Positions 1 to 6,503 of a DNA stretch of 6,503 nucleotides are shown here, piece after piece. The stretch is from Bacillota bacterium. GTDB taxonomy: Bacteria; Bacillota; GCA-003054495; Carboxydocellales; JAJZTU01. Position numbers and translations under genes: made by a program. Under the pieces are notes generated by a model, which saw only the letters and a list, made by a program, of their open reading frames with translations, had not been told where the DNA came from and did not search any database. Within the stretch, counting starts at the first letter, position 1; the number at the start of each line of letters is the position of its first letter. Location of the stretch: positions 1-6,503 of the forward strand of contig JAJZTU010000198.1 of NCBI GenBank assembly GCA_021848765.1, read 5' to 3'.

Positions 1-107
1 TCACTTACCAAATCATCCATAACCACGGCGGAGAGATAAATGTGGAAAGTTTTCCGGGTAGGGGTACCACTTTTACAATTCTGCTTCCGGTTGCCGGTAA
101 AGGGTAA
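1..107 (+). CDS. Sensor histidine kinase, C-terminal end only (partial)
   Basis: Only the last 35 codons are in the window; the reading frame is open from the left edge and stops with TAA at 105-107. The visible peptide contains HNHGGEINVESFPGRGTTFT followed by ILLPVAGKG. This matches the end of the HATPase_c ATP-binding domain of histidine kinases: a His-Gly-Gly turn, a beta strand ending in Ser, the Gly-rich G2-type box (GRGTTF) and a final strand ending in LP. These kinases autophosphorylate on a His and pass the phosphate to a response regulator; the sensor and His-containing parts lie outside the window, so the signal and partner are unknown. The gene converges on smc and ends 20 bases before the hairpin at 128. 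Family assignment is good; which kinase it is cannot be said. Confidence 0.8.
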   Translation, partial: TYQIIHNHGGEINVESFPGRGTTFTILLPVAGKG

Positions 108-127
108 GCGTTATCCTAACCAAGTAC

Positions 128-182
128 AAAAACCCGGGAAATTGGAGCTGTTAATAACAGCCCCCAATTTCCCGGGTTTTTT
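128..182. terminator. Bidirectional intrinsic terminator between the histidine kinase gene and smc
   Basis: A perfect 18-base-pair inverted repeat (128-145 with 164-181) has the arms AAAAACCCGGGAAATTGG and CCAATTTCCCGGGTTTTT. The interior holds a second short stem (GCTGTT at 147-152 with AACAGC at 156-161) around a 3-base loop. The plus-strand arm ends in a run of six T, and the A-run at 128-132 supplies a U-tract for minus-strand transcripts. It lies 20 bases after the kinase stop and 40 bases after the smc stop, so it fits both convergent genes. Confidence 0.92.
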
Positions 183-222
183 AGATAAAACCGGCCCGAG
201 TTGGGCAAGCTATAAATTCTCG

Positions 223-3200
223 TCAACCGCTTACAGTCTGCTTTTGGGTGCTCTCACTGCTCAACTTCAGGGACACCACTTTGGAGACCCCGGTCTCATC
301 CATGGTTACCCCGTAGAGCACATCAGCAACTTCCATGGTCCCTTTGCGGTGGGTAACTACAATAAATTGGGTCTTCCTGGAGAATTCCCTGACAAAATCG
401 GCAAAGCGCCGGACATTGGCCTCGTCCAGGGAAGCCTCAATTTCGTCCAGGACACAGAACGGGCTGGGCTTGACCTTGAGGATGGCAAACAGCAAAGCAA
501 TAGCCGTCAAGGCCCGCTCTCCCCCTGACAGCAGCGAAAGGTGCTGGGGCTTTTTCCCCGGAGGTTGGGCCACTATGTCTATTCCCGTCTCCAGCAGGTT
601 TTCATTATCAGTGAGCACCAGTTCCGCCCTGCCGCCACCGAAAAGCTGGTGGAATACCCCGGTAAAGTTGTTGTTGATGGACTCATAGGCTTCTGCAAAC
701 CTGGAAGTCATGATCTGGTTCATCTCATTAATGACCTGGTAGAGGGAATCCTTGGCCTGGCTCAGGTCTTGAGACTGCCCCAGCAGGAACTCGTAACGCT
801 CCTTGATGCGGGTATATTCCTCAATGGCTCCCAGGTTAATTACCCCTAAGGCATTGATGCTGGCCTTTAACTGGTTTATACGGATTACCACCGCCCGGCG
901 GTTGGTAAGTTCTTTTTTCTCCAGGAGGGCCTGTTCGTAGCCAAGTTGGAACTCATCCCAAAGCCGGGTAAGCGCTCCTTCCACCTCTGCTTCCAGCCTG
1001 GCCTGCTTAACCTCCACACTATGCAATTCCTGCTGAATTTCGGTCAACCGGTGCTGCTCAGCCTTGGCTGCCTTTTCCTTTTCATGCAAGTTAGCGGCAA
1101 GTCCGGCCTTTTCCGCCCTCAGGTCAGCCAAGGCAGCTTCCTGTCCCTTTAACTGAACAGCCTGTTCCTTTAATGCTTGGCGGAAATTTTCTACTTCAAG
1201 GCGGATCCCGGCCTGGCGGTTCAGCAAGTCGGCTACGGCTGCTTGCTTTTGGTCCAGTTCCTGCCGAAGCTGCTTTTTCTGCTGGTGATAACGCTGCAGT
1301 CCCTGGTTAATTCCCTGTTCTTCCTGTCCCAGGGCAGCCAGGTTCACCTTCAGGCGGGTAACCTCCTCCTGGAGAATCTGACGTCCTTCCCCGGCCCTGC
1401 GGGCCTCCTCCTGTTGGGTGGCCACTGCCTGTTGGGTTTTGGCATATTCATTTTCCAGGGCAGCCAAACGGGCCTTCAAGCCATCCTGCCGCTGGAGGGC
1501 CTGGCTCAACTCCTGGGTAATCTGGCCCACTTCCATAGCCTGAAGTTCCAAACCTCTCTCCAGGCGTTCCTGTTCCTGGCGGCTCTGGAGAATATCCCTT
1601 TCCAGTTCAGCCAGAGCAATTTGACCTTGTTGGAGCTTCCGGTTCAATTCCTCCTGGGCAGCTGCGTTTTTTTGCAAAGCACTGGTAATCTCAGTTTCCT
1701 GGCTTACGGCCCGGTCTAACTGGCGTTGCAAATCCGCCAGGGCTTTTTCCAGTTCGGCCAGTTCCCTGGACCTTCCCAGGAGGTTAGTGCCCTTTTGCTG
1801 GTAGCTCCCCCCGGTGAGTGAACCTCCGGGGTTAATCACATCCCCGTCCAGGGTCACCAGGCGAACCCGGTAACCGGTTGCCTGGGCTATCTTTAGCGCA
1901 TGGTCAATATTATCAACTATAACAATTCTGCCCAGCAGGTTATCCACAACTGCTCTATAGCGGTCCTCACATTTCACCAGGCGGGCGGCTATGCCTACCA
2001 CTCCGGGCAGTTTGAGGGACTTTTCATCTTCAGGACTTAAATTCTGGCCTTTAATAGTATTTAAGGGCAAAAAGGTGGCCCTGCCCAGTTTGTGCTCTTT
2101 AAGGTAGGCAATAGCTGTTTTGGCCCCTTCGTCAGTATTGGTTACCAAGTTCTGGAGAGCGCCCCCTAAGGCCACCTCCACTGCCAGCTCATATTCCCGG
2201 GGCACTTTGACCAGTTCGGCCACTACCCCGCAGACATCATGACAGCGGGACTCCCCTTTTTGCCTGGCCAGGAGCACCTCCCGGACACCCTTTTGGTATC
2301 CCTCAAAATGCTGGTGCAGTTCTTGAAGTACTTTATGCCTGGACTGTTGAGCCTGCCAGAGCGCCTGGGTTTTCTTCAGCACCTCCCTGACCCTGCCCAG
2401 TTCTTCCTCTTGCTTCCCCTGGGAGCGACGATTCTCTTGGGCAGCCTCCTGCCAGCCCTCCAACTCTTTCCGGCAAAGTTCCGCTTGCTCCAAGAGCCGG
2501 GCCAGCCGGTTCACCTGTTCCTCCAGCCTGGCCTTCTCCTCAACCCCGGCCAGAGCCAACTGCTCCCCCCGGCGCTTAGTACTGCTCATAATCCCATCCA
2601 GGCCGGCCAACTCATTCCTGATACCAGCCATCTGGTTCAAAAGTTCTATAATATCCCCCTTGGATTCCTCCACGGCCTGTTCCCCACTGGCCTGGGAAGC
2701 TTCTATGGCTGCTAATTCACCTGCTTTTTCAGTCAGGTAAGCTTCCGCTTCAGCCACCTTCCCTGCCAGTTCCTTGGCCCTGGCTACCTCCCGGGCGAAT
2801 TCCTCTTCCAATCCTGATTCCTTTTCCCTGCCCTCCTGAATTTCCTGCTCCAGGCGGAGGACCTGTTCCTCCAGGCCCTTGGCCCGCTCCTCGCTGACCT
2901 TGATGTCACTCTCAATGCGTTCCATTCCGGTAGAAAGCTCAAAAGTTACCTGCTGTTGGGAGGAAATTGCTTCATCGAGCTTGGCAGCCAGCAGCCGCAA
3001 TTCCTCAACCTTGGCCTCCAACTGCCGGGTTGTTGTCTCAGCAGCCAAAACATCCCGGCGCAGTTTTTCCGTCAGGGCGGATGCTTCTCCCAAACGCTGT
3101 TTCTGTTCTTCCAACTGGTGAACCATCAGGTTAATTTCCAGGGAAACCAGTTCTTCATGATACTCCTGATAGGTCCTAGCACGCTGAGCCTGTTCGGATA

Positions 3201-3813
3201 AAGGCTCCAGCTGGCTCTCCAGTTCAAGGATAATATCACTCACCCGGTTAAGGTTCTGCTGGGTGTCCTCCAGCTTACGCAGGGCCTCCTGTTTGCGGCT
3301 GCGGTATTTGATAATGCCTGCCGCCTCCTCAATCAAAGTCCGGCGCTCTTCAGGCTTGGCACTCAAGATTTCTTCTACTTTGCCCTGGCTGATAATCGAA
3401 TAAGTCTCTTTACCGATACCGGTGTCCATGAACAGCTCATGGATATCCCGCAGACGGCAGGGGACCTTATTGATCAAAAACTCACTTTCCCCGGAACGGT
3501 AGACCCGCCGGGTTACTGTGACCTCACTGTATTCCAAAGGAAAAAGCCCATCGGAGTTGTCCATGGTCATGGAAACTTCCGCCGCTCCCACCGGACGGCG
3601 CCTGTCACTCCCGGCAAAGATGATATCCTCCATCTTCGCCCCCCGCAAGGACTTAGCGCTCTGCTCCCCCAGGACCCAACGGATGGAATCAGAGATATTG
3701 CTCTTGCCACTGCCATTCGGCCCTACTACTATGGTCACTCCATGGGTGAAATGGAAATCTACTTTATCGGCAAAGGATTTGAATCCTTGAATCTCGAGGC
3801 GTTTCAGGTGCAA
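223..3813 (-). CDS. smc: Chromosome segregation protein SMC, full length
   Basis: SMC is the ATPase core of the bacterial condensin (with ScpA and ScpB); it organises and helps segregate the nucleoid. The 1196-residue protein is close to the usual length of about 1190. In order: an N-terminal head with the typical start HLKRLEIQGFKSF, Walker A GPNGSGKS (31-38), Arg57 in SLRG and Q-loop Gln143; a first coiled coil (about 171-503); the hinge (about 504-672, ending in the Gly-rich NPGGSLTGGS); a second coiled coil (about 680-1010); and a C-terminal head with signature LSGGE (1095-1099), Walker B FCVLDE (1119-1124), D-loop SLDEAN (1128-1133) and the switch His1155 in VVTHRKGTM. All ATPase motifs are intact. 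The start is TTG, chosen because AAAAGGAGG lies 7 bases upstream and the family's N-terminus begins exactly here. It is the last minus-strand gene seen; ftsY does not follow. Confidence 0.98.
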   Translation of the reverse strand: MHLKRLEIQGFKSFADKVDFHFTHGVTIVVGPNGSGKSNISDSIRWVLGEQSAKSLRGAKMEDIIFAGSDRRRPVGAAEVSMTMDNSDGLFPLEYSEVTVTRRVYRSGESEFLINKVPCRLRDIHELFMDTGIGKETYSIISQGKVEEILSAKPEERRTLIEEAAGIIKYRSRKQEALRKLEDTQQNLNRVSDIILELESQLEPLSEQAQRARTYQEYHEELVSLEINLMVHQLEEQKQRLGEASALTEKLRRDVLAAETTTRQLEAKVEELRLLAAKLDEAISSQQQVTFELSTGMERIESDIKVSEERAKGLEEQVLRLEQEIQEGREKESGLEEEFAREVARAKELAGKVAEAEAYLTEKAGELAAIEASQASGEQAVEESKGDIIELLNQMAGIRNELAGLDGIMSSTKRRGEQLALAGVEEKARLEEQVNRLARLLEQAELCRKELEGWQEAAQENRRSQGKQEEELGRVREVLKKTQALWQAQQSRHKVLQELHQHFEGYQKGVREVLLARQKGESRCHDVCGVVAELVKVPREYELAVEVALGGALQNLVTNTDEGAKTAIAYLKEHKLGRATFLPLNTIKGQNLSPEDEKSLKLPGVVGIAARLVKCEDRYRAVVDNLLGRIVIVDNIDHALKIAQATGYRVRLVTLDGDVINPGGSLTGGSYQQKGTNLLGRSRELAELEKALADLQRQLDRAVSQETEITSALQKNAAAQEELNRKLQQGQIALAELERDILQSRQEQERLERGLELQAMEVGQITQELSQALQRQDGLKARLAALENEYAKTQQAVATQQEEARRAGEGRQILQEEVTRLKVNLAALGQEEQGINQGLQRYHQQKKQLRQELDQKQAAVADLLNRQAGIRLEVENFRQALKEQAVQLKGQEAALADLRAEKAGLAANLHEKEKAAKAEQHRLTEIQQELHSVEVKQARLEAEVEGALTRLWDEFQLGYEQALLEKKELTNRRAVVIRINQLKASINALGVINLGAIEEYTRIKERYEFLLGQSQDLSQAKDSLYQVINEMNQIMTSRFAEAYESINNNFTGVFHQLFGGGRAELVLTDNENLLETGIDIVAQPPGKKPQHLSLLSGGERALTAIALLFAILKVKPSPFCVLDEIEASLDEANVRRFADFVREFSRKTQFIVVTHRKGTMEVADVLYGVTMDETGVSKVVSLKLSSESTQKQTVSG

Positions 3814-3820
3814 AGTGGTT

Positions 3821-3829
3821 CCTCCTTTT
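3821..3829 (-). promoter_or_regulatory. Ribosome binding site deciding the TTG start of smc
   Basis: The minus strand reads AAAAGGAGG, then seven bases (AACCACT), then TTG. This near-perfect Shine-Dalgarno match at ideal spacing supports the non-ATG start; no in-frame ATG lies nearby that would keep the conserved N-terminus. Confidence 0.85.
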
Positions 3830-3849
3830 AGACGCAGGAAGTTCAGTGT

Positions 3850-3865
3850 CTGCTTGGCTAAGCAG
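3850..3865 (-). other. Small hairpin in the smc leader
   Basis: The minus strand reads CTGCTT-AGCC-AAGCAG, a perfect 6-base-pair stem with a 4-base loop, 20 bases upstream of the smc Shine-Dalgarno sequence. It has no T-run after it, so it is not a terminator. It could affect mRNA stability or be chance; I see no known riboswitch or leader pattern. Confidence 0.3.
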
Positions 3866-3898
3866 TCCCGGCCCCGCTACGTTTCCGGAACCAAATCC

Positions 3899-3907
3899 AT
3901 TTTAGCA
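3899..3907 (-). promoter_or_regulatory. Possible extended -10 promoter element for smc
   Basis: The minus strand reads TGC-TAAAAT, which fits the extended -10 form TGnTATAAT with one mismatch in the hexamer. The region 17-18 bases upstream (TTCCCT or GTTCCC) is a poor -35 match, which an extended -10 can compensate. Start of transcription would be near 3891, giving a leader of roughly 78 bases that includes the hairpin at 3850-3865. A promoter here is expected because a terminator-like hairpin separates smc from the upstream gene. This is a pattern match only. Confidence 0.3.
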
Positions 3908-3979
3908 CAGGAAGAGGGGAAAGGGAACGAAAATTTCCTAAGCTAGAAAGCCTGGTTAACTAACACCGTTATACAATTT

Positions 3980-4012
3980 AAGAAACCGCTCTTTTGAAAA
4001 AAGCGGTTTCTT
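3980..4012 (-). terminator. Probable terminator after the radical SAM gene
   Basis: An 11-base-pair perfect inverted repeat pairs 3980-3990 with 4002-4012; on the minus strand the arms are AAGAAACCGCT and AGCGGTTTCTT around an 11-base loop rich in T and A. It begins 15 bases after the radical SAM stop codon. The T-rich part (TTTCTT then AAATT) is interrupted, so termination may be partial and some read-through into smc is possible. Confidence 0.65.
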
Positions 4013-4027
4013 GTCAGCCACTTCAAT

Positions 4028-5089
4028 TTAACTGGCTTTAACACTGCAAATCATACTCCTGCGGGGAAGATCCGGATTTCCCTCCACTTTAAGGTTAATT
4101 CCCCACACTCTGCGGAAATAGCAGATATTGCTGTTGCGCTGGCCACGCACAATGGAAATGTCACGAGGCGAGACCTGTAGAACCACCTGTTCTACAGGAA
4201 GTACCTGTTCCCCTGCATTGTCAACAGGCTCTAAACCCGCCTGCCGCAGAAGTCCCTCTATCCGTTCCCTGGCCCAGGCCGATTCGACCAGTTCCCGTAG
4301 TGCCGGGTGAAAAGGCCCTGCTAAGACATCTCCCTCAAAATTTACCTGTTCCGAAGCCTGCAGGCCAATGCGGATTACAGGAATGTCCGCTTGGGCAAAA
4401 AGCTTGAGCAGATCCTTGCAGACCTCCACAGTGGTCAATAGGTCCCAAGGCCTGTACTGCCCGGCCAGATACATTTCGGCCAATTCTGTTCCCCTGATCA
4501 CCAGGACCGGGTAAATCCGCACAAAGTCAGGCTTCAGGCTAACCAGTTCCCGGGCGGTTTCCCTGGCCTTGTCCGGGCTATCGCCGGGCAGCCCTACCAT
4601 CATCTGCAGCCCCAACTGAAAGCCCATGGACTTTACCAAGGCTGCGGCATCCCGTACTTCTTCAGCGGTGTGGCCCCGTTTGGCGGCAGCCAGCACCCCG
4701 GCATCCATAGACTGAACTCCCAGTTCAATCACCCTAACCCCCCAGTCAGATAACCAGGCCAGGTTTTGCCTGTCAATGCAGTCCGGCCGGGTAGACAGGC
4801 GCAGGTAGTCCACCCTCCCCGCTTCCCAAAACGCTCTGGCCGGAGCCAGGAGTTCCTGCTGGAGTTCCTCGGGGATGGCTGTAAAACTCCCGCCAAAAAA
4901 GGCCACCTCCACCGTTTTGCCGGCAGGGTCGCCTATGGTCTGCAGGTACTCTTTAATTTGCCCTTCGACTTCCTCCCCGGTTGGTACCGCCCGCCGGCCC
5001 GAAATATGCTTCTGATTGCAGAATACACATTGGTGAGGACAGCCCGCATGGGGGACAAAGACCGGAATAATATAGTGCATTTTGGGCAT
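4028..5089 (-). CDS. Radical SAM protein, Elp3-like core without an acetyltransferase domain
   Basis: Radical SAM enzymes use a [4Fe-4S] cluster to cleave S-adenosylmethionine and start radical chemistry. Numbering from the ATG at 5087-5089 (353 residues), the cluster ligands are Cys17, Cys21 and Cys24 in GCPHQCVFCNQ (CxxxCxxC). Further family motifs are VAFFGGS (62-68, SAM binding), RLSTRPD (97-103), ELGVQSMD (122-129) and MMVGLPGD (163-170). The pattern resembles the catalytic part of the Elp3 family, which modifies tRNA wobble uridine, but the protein ends without the GNAT acetyltransferase domain of true Elp3, so its substrate is unknown. AAGGAG lies 12 bases before this ATG; an in-frame TTG at 5101 directly touches that site and is unlikely, and an ATG at 5080 is a further alternative. 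It probably shares a transcript with rnc. Family is sure, function is not. Confidence 0.9.
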   Translation of the reverse strand: MPKMHYIIPVFVPHAGCPHQCVFCNQKHISGRRAVPTGEEVEGQIKEYLQTIGDPAGKTVEVAFFGGSFTAIPEELQQELLAPARAFWEAGRVDYLRLSTRPDCIDRQNLAWLSDWGVRVIELGVQSMDAGVLAAAKRGHTAEEVRDAAALVKSMGFQLGLQMMVGLPGDSPDKARETARELVSLKPDFVRIYPVLVIRGTELAEMYLAGQYRPWDLLTTVEVCKDLLKLFAQADIPVIRIGLQASEQVNFEGDVLAGPFHPALRELVESAWARERIEGLLRQAGLEPVDNAGEQVLPVEQVVLQVSPRDISIVRGQRNSNICYFRRVWGINLKVEGNPDLPRRSMICSVKAS

Positions 5090-5097
5090 TAACAGGA

Positions 5098-5127
5098 ACA
5101 ACTCCTTAATAAACTACCCCTTAATAA
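5098..5127 (-). repeat. Tandem 15-base imperfect duplication in the radical SAM gene leader
   Basis: On the minus strand TTATTAAGGGGTAGT is followed directly by TTATTAAGGAGTTGT, identical at 13 of 15 positions. The second copy carries the Shine-Dalgarno AAGGAG (5102-5107); the first carries AAGGGG at the same place. It looks like a small local duplication of the ribosome binding region. Confidence 0.6.
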
Positions 5128-5162
5128 CAGTTCCATACAGTGCTCCGCGCAATTGCTGCCAG

Positions 5163-5894
5163 TTACCTGCCTGATACCAAAGCTTCAACATTCCCCTTGG
5201 TCTTGAGCATCTGCAGGGCGTTGCCGGCTGCGGTTTGCTCCGCTTCCTTTTTAGTGCGGCCTTTTCCGGTTCCCCACAGCTTGTTGCGGAATTTGACCCC
5301 GGCGGTAAAAACCTTATTATGGTCAGGTCCTGCTTCCTCTAAAATAACATAAGTCAAGGGCTGGTCCGAATACTGCTGGATCCATTCCTGTAATTCCGAT
5401 TTATAATCACCGGCGTGGTTTCCCCGGGCGTAGGCTATAACGGCCTCTTCCAGGTGTTGCAGGATGAAATTCCGGGCCCTCTCCAGGCCTTGATCCAGGT
5501 AAATCGCCCCCACTAAAGCCTCAAAGGCATCTGCCAGGGCTGCAGGACGTTCCCGCCCTCCGGTACGTTCCTCTCCCTTACCCAGGCGCAAAGCCTGGCC
5601 CAACCTTAGTCCCTGGGCCACGCTGGCCAGGGACGGCTCACAAACAACCGCTGCCCGGATTTTAGTAAGTACCCCTTCCTCATGACGGGGATAGTTTTTA
5701 TAGAGGTAGTCACTGATCACCAGTTCAAGCACTGCATCACCAAGGAACTCCAGCCGCTGGTTGTGTTCCACCACCATAGGCCTGGTTTCATTGGCAAAGG
5801 AAGTGTGGGTGAGGGCAGTCGCCAACAGGCCCCGGTTGTTCCAGGCAAAACCCAGCCGTTCTATCAGATTCTCCTGTTCCTTTACATGGCTCAT
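5163..5894 (-). CDS. rnc: Ribonuclease III
   Basis: RNase III cuts double-stranded RNA, matures rRNA precursors and controls some mRNAs, acting as a dimer with Mg2+ in the cytoplasm. Numbered from the ATG at 5892-5894 (243 residues), the N-terminal catalytic domain holds the signature HNQRLEFLGDAVLEL (44-58) with active-site Glu49 and Asp53, and the second acidic pair Asp122 and Glu125 in ADAFEALVGAIYLDQG. A C-terminal double-stranded RNA binding domain follows (about 164-232), starting DYKSELQEW and ending with the KKEAEQTAAGNAL helix. Length and residues are those of an intact enzyme. I prefer this ATG because AGGTGA lies 5 bases upstream; a GTG at 5901-5903, overlapping the fabF stop as GTGA, would add three residues but has no clear Shine-Dalgarno site. 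Tight spacing suggests translational coupling to fabF. Confidence 0.97.
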   Translation of the reverse strand: MSHVKEQENLIERLGFAWNNRGLLATALTHTSFANETRPMVVEHNQRLEFLGDAVLELVISDYLYKNYPRHEEGVLTKIRAAVVCEPSLASVAQGLRLGQALRLGKGEERTGGRERPAALADAFEALVGAIYLDQGLERARNFILQHLEEAVIAYARGNHAGDYKSELQEWIQQYSDQPLTYVILEEAGPDHNKVFTAGVKFRNKLWGTGKGRTKKEAEQTAAGNALQMLKTKGNVEALVSGR

Positions 5895-5899
5895 GACCT

Positions 5900-5905
5900 T
5901 CACCT
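5900..5905 (-). promoter_or_regulatory. rnc ribosome binding site overlapping the fabF stop codon
   Basis: The minus strand reads AGGTGA, in which TGA is the fabF stop codon, followed by AGGTC and the rnc ATG. It matches part of the AGGAGGTGA consensus. Ribosomes ending fabF would sit on the rnc initiation site, which implies coupled translation and favours the ATG at 5894. Confidence 0.6.
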
Positions 5906-6503
5906 GACAAATTTTTTAAAGACAATGGTTGCGTTATGGCCCCCAAAACCAAAGGTGTTGGATAATGCTGCCTGCACTTCAACTTCCCTGGCATAACCGG
6001 GAACATAGTCCAGGTCACAGTATGGGTCCGGTTGCTCATAGTTAATCGTAGGAGGAACTATACCGTTATAAATGGCCATTACACTGGCAATCCCTTCAAT
6101 GCCCCCGGCAGCTCCCAGCAGATGGCCGGTCATAGACTTAGTAGAACTCACCAGCACTTTCCCGGCGTGTTCACCCAAAGCCCGCTTAATAGCCATGGTC
6201 TCACACTTGTCATTAAGGGGCGTAGAGGTGCCGTGAGCGTTGATATAAGTAATATCCTCAGGCTTCAGTCCTGCATCGTTAATAGCCATTTCCATGGACT
6301 TTGCCGCCCCTTCCCCTTCCGGGTGAGGTGCAGTGATATGACTGGCGTCACAGGTGGTGCCATAGCCCGCCACCTCGGCGTAAATCCTGGCCCCTCTGGC
6401 CTCAGCGTGCTCCAGGGTTTCCAGAATCAGAATCCCCGCTCCTTCCCCCAGGATAAACCCATCGCGCTCCCGGTCAAAAGGACGGCTGGCTTTTTCAGGC
6501 TCG
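5900..6503 (-). CDS. fabF: 3-oxoacyl-[acyl-carrier-protein] synthase II (KAS II), C-terminal half (partial)
   Basis: FabF condenses malonyl-ACP with a growing acyl-ACP in type II fatty acid synthesis. The frame is open to the right edge; 200 residues are present, about half of the usual length of about 410. The fragment starts just after the nucleophile region, so the active-site Cys lies outside the window. Visible family motifs are SRPFDRERDGFILGEGAG (fragment residues 6-23), the first catalytic His in NAHGTSTPLND (His90), Lys122 and the second catalytic His in STKSMTGHLLGAAGG (His127), and the C-terminal Gly-rich FGFGGHN loop. It ends with TGA at 5900-5902. An internal GTG at 6371-6373 is not a real start, since the conserved protein continues upstream of it. 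It is the first gene seen of the unit that continues into rnc; other fab genes and acpP are likely beyond the edge. Confidence 0.97.
   Translation of the reverse strand, partial: EPEKASRPFDRERDGFILGEGAGILILETLEHAEARGARIYAEVAGYGTTCDASHITAPHPEGEGAAKSMEMAINDAGLKPEDITYINAHGTSTPLNDKCETMAIKRALGEHAGKVLVSSTKSMTGHLLGAAGGIEGIASVMAIYNGIVPPTINYEQPDPYCDLDYVPGYAREVEVQAALSNTFGFGGHNATIVFKKFVR

Noticed and set aside
40..528. Plus-strand open frame of 162 codons
   Set aside because: It overlaps the kinase end in another frame, runs through the terminator and lies antisense to the smc 3' end. The kinase frame ending at 107 has clear family motifs, and this one has none.
1177..1719. Plus-strand open frame of 180 codons, rich in Leu and Phe
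   Set aside because: It is antisense to the SMC coiled coil. Reading Gln, Glu and Lys codons backwards gives Leu- and Phe-rich peptides that imitate membrane proteins. It has no credible start context.
2239..2715. Plus-strand open frame of 158 codons
   Set aside because: Antisense shadow of smc with the same Leu/Pro-rich artefact and no family motif.
3974..3979. Second -10-like hexamer on the minus strand upstream of smc (TATAAC region)
   Set aside because: No acceptable -35 lies at 16-18 bases upstream, and it sits directly after the hairpin, where T- and A-rich sequence is expected as part of a terminator. The exact position was judged by eye.
5788..6039. Minus-strand 83-codon frame spanning the fabF-rnc junction
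   Set aside because: It is out of frame with both fabF and rnc, which are supported by conserved motifs on the same strand.
6371..6373. GTG as a start for a short fabF-like protein
   Set aside because: The frame continues upstream to the window edge with conserved FabF sequence (SRPFDRERDGF, LGEGAG), so this is an internal Val codon.

Overview
This window is a conserved housekeeping segment from a bacterium that looks like a Gram-positive Firmicute of the Clostridia type. I base this on gene content and order (fabF, rnc, a radical SAM gene, smc), strong Shine-Dalgarno sequences such as AAAAGGAGG, use of TTG as a start, and moderately high GC with spore-former-like proteins. I cannot name a genus from the sequence alone.

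Layout. Four genes lie on the minus strand, so they are transcribed from right to left: the C-terminal half of fabF (5900-6503, cut by the window edge), rnc (5163-5894), an Elp3-like radical SAM gene (4028-5089) and a full-length smc (223-3813). At the left edge the last 35 codons of a sensor histidine kinase run on the plus strand (1-107), converging on smc. The two convergent genes are separated by a strong, symmetric hairpin at 128-182 that can terminate transcription from both sides.

Transcription units. fabF and rnc are tightly coupled: the rnc Shine-Dalgarno sequence contains the fabF stop codon. The radical SAM gene follows rnc after a short leader with no terminator, so these three probably share a transcript. 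A hairpin at 3980-4012 follows the radical SAM gene, and the 214-base gap before smc holds a possible extended -10 element, so smc is probably transcribed at least partly on its own.

Functionally the genes are unrelated but essential or near-essential: fatty acid chain elongation (FabF), double-stranded RNA processing (RNase III), a probable tRNA- or cofactor-type radical SAM enzyme of uncertain substrate, and chromosome organisation (SMC). The fabF-rnc-smc neighbourhood is common in Firmicutes. The local differences are the radical SAM gene placed between rnc and smc, and the absence of ftsY directly after smc.

I found no mobile element, CRISPR array, tRNA, rRNA or clear sign of a new system. 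The findings listed are modest. No gene-free stretch exceeds 300 bases.
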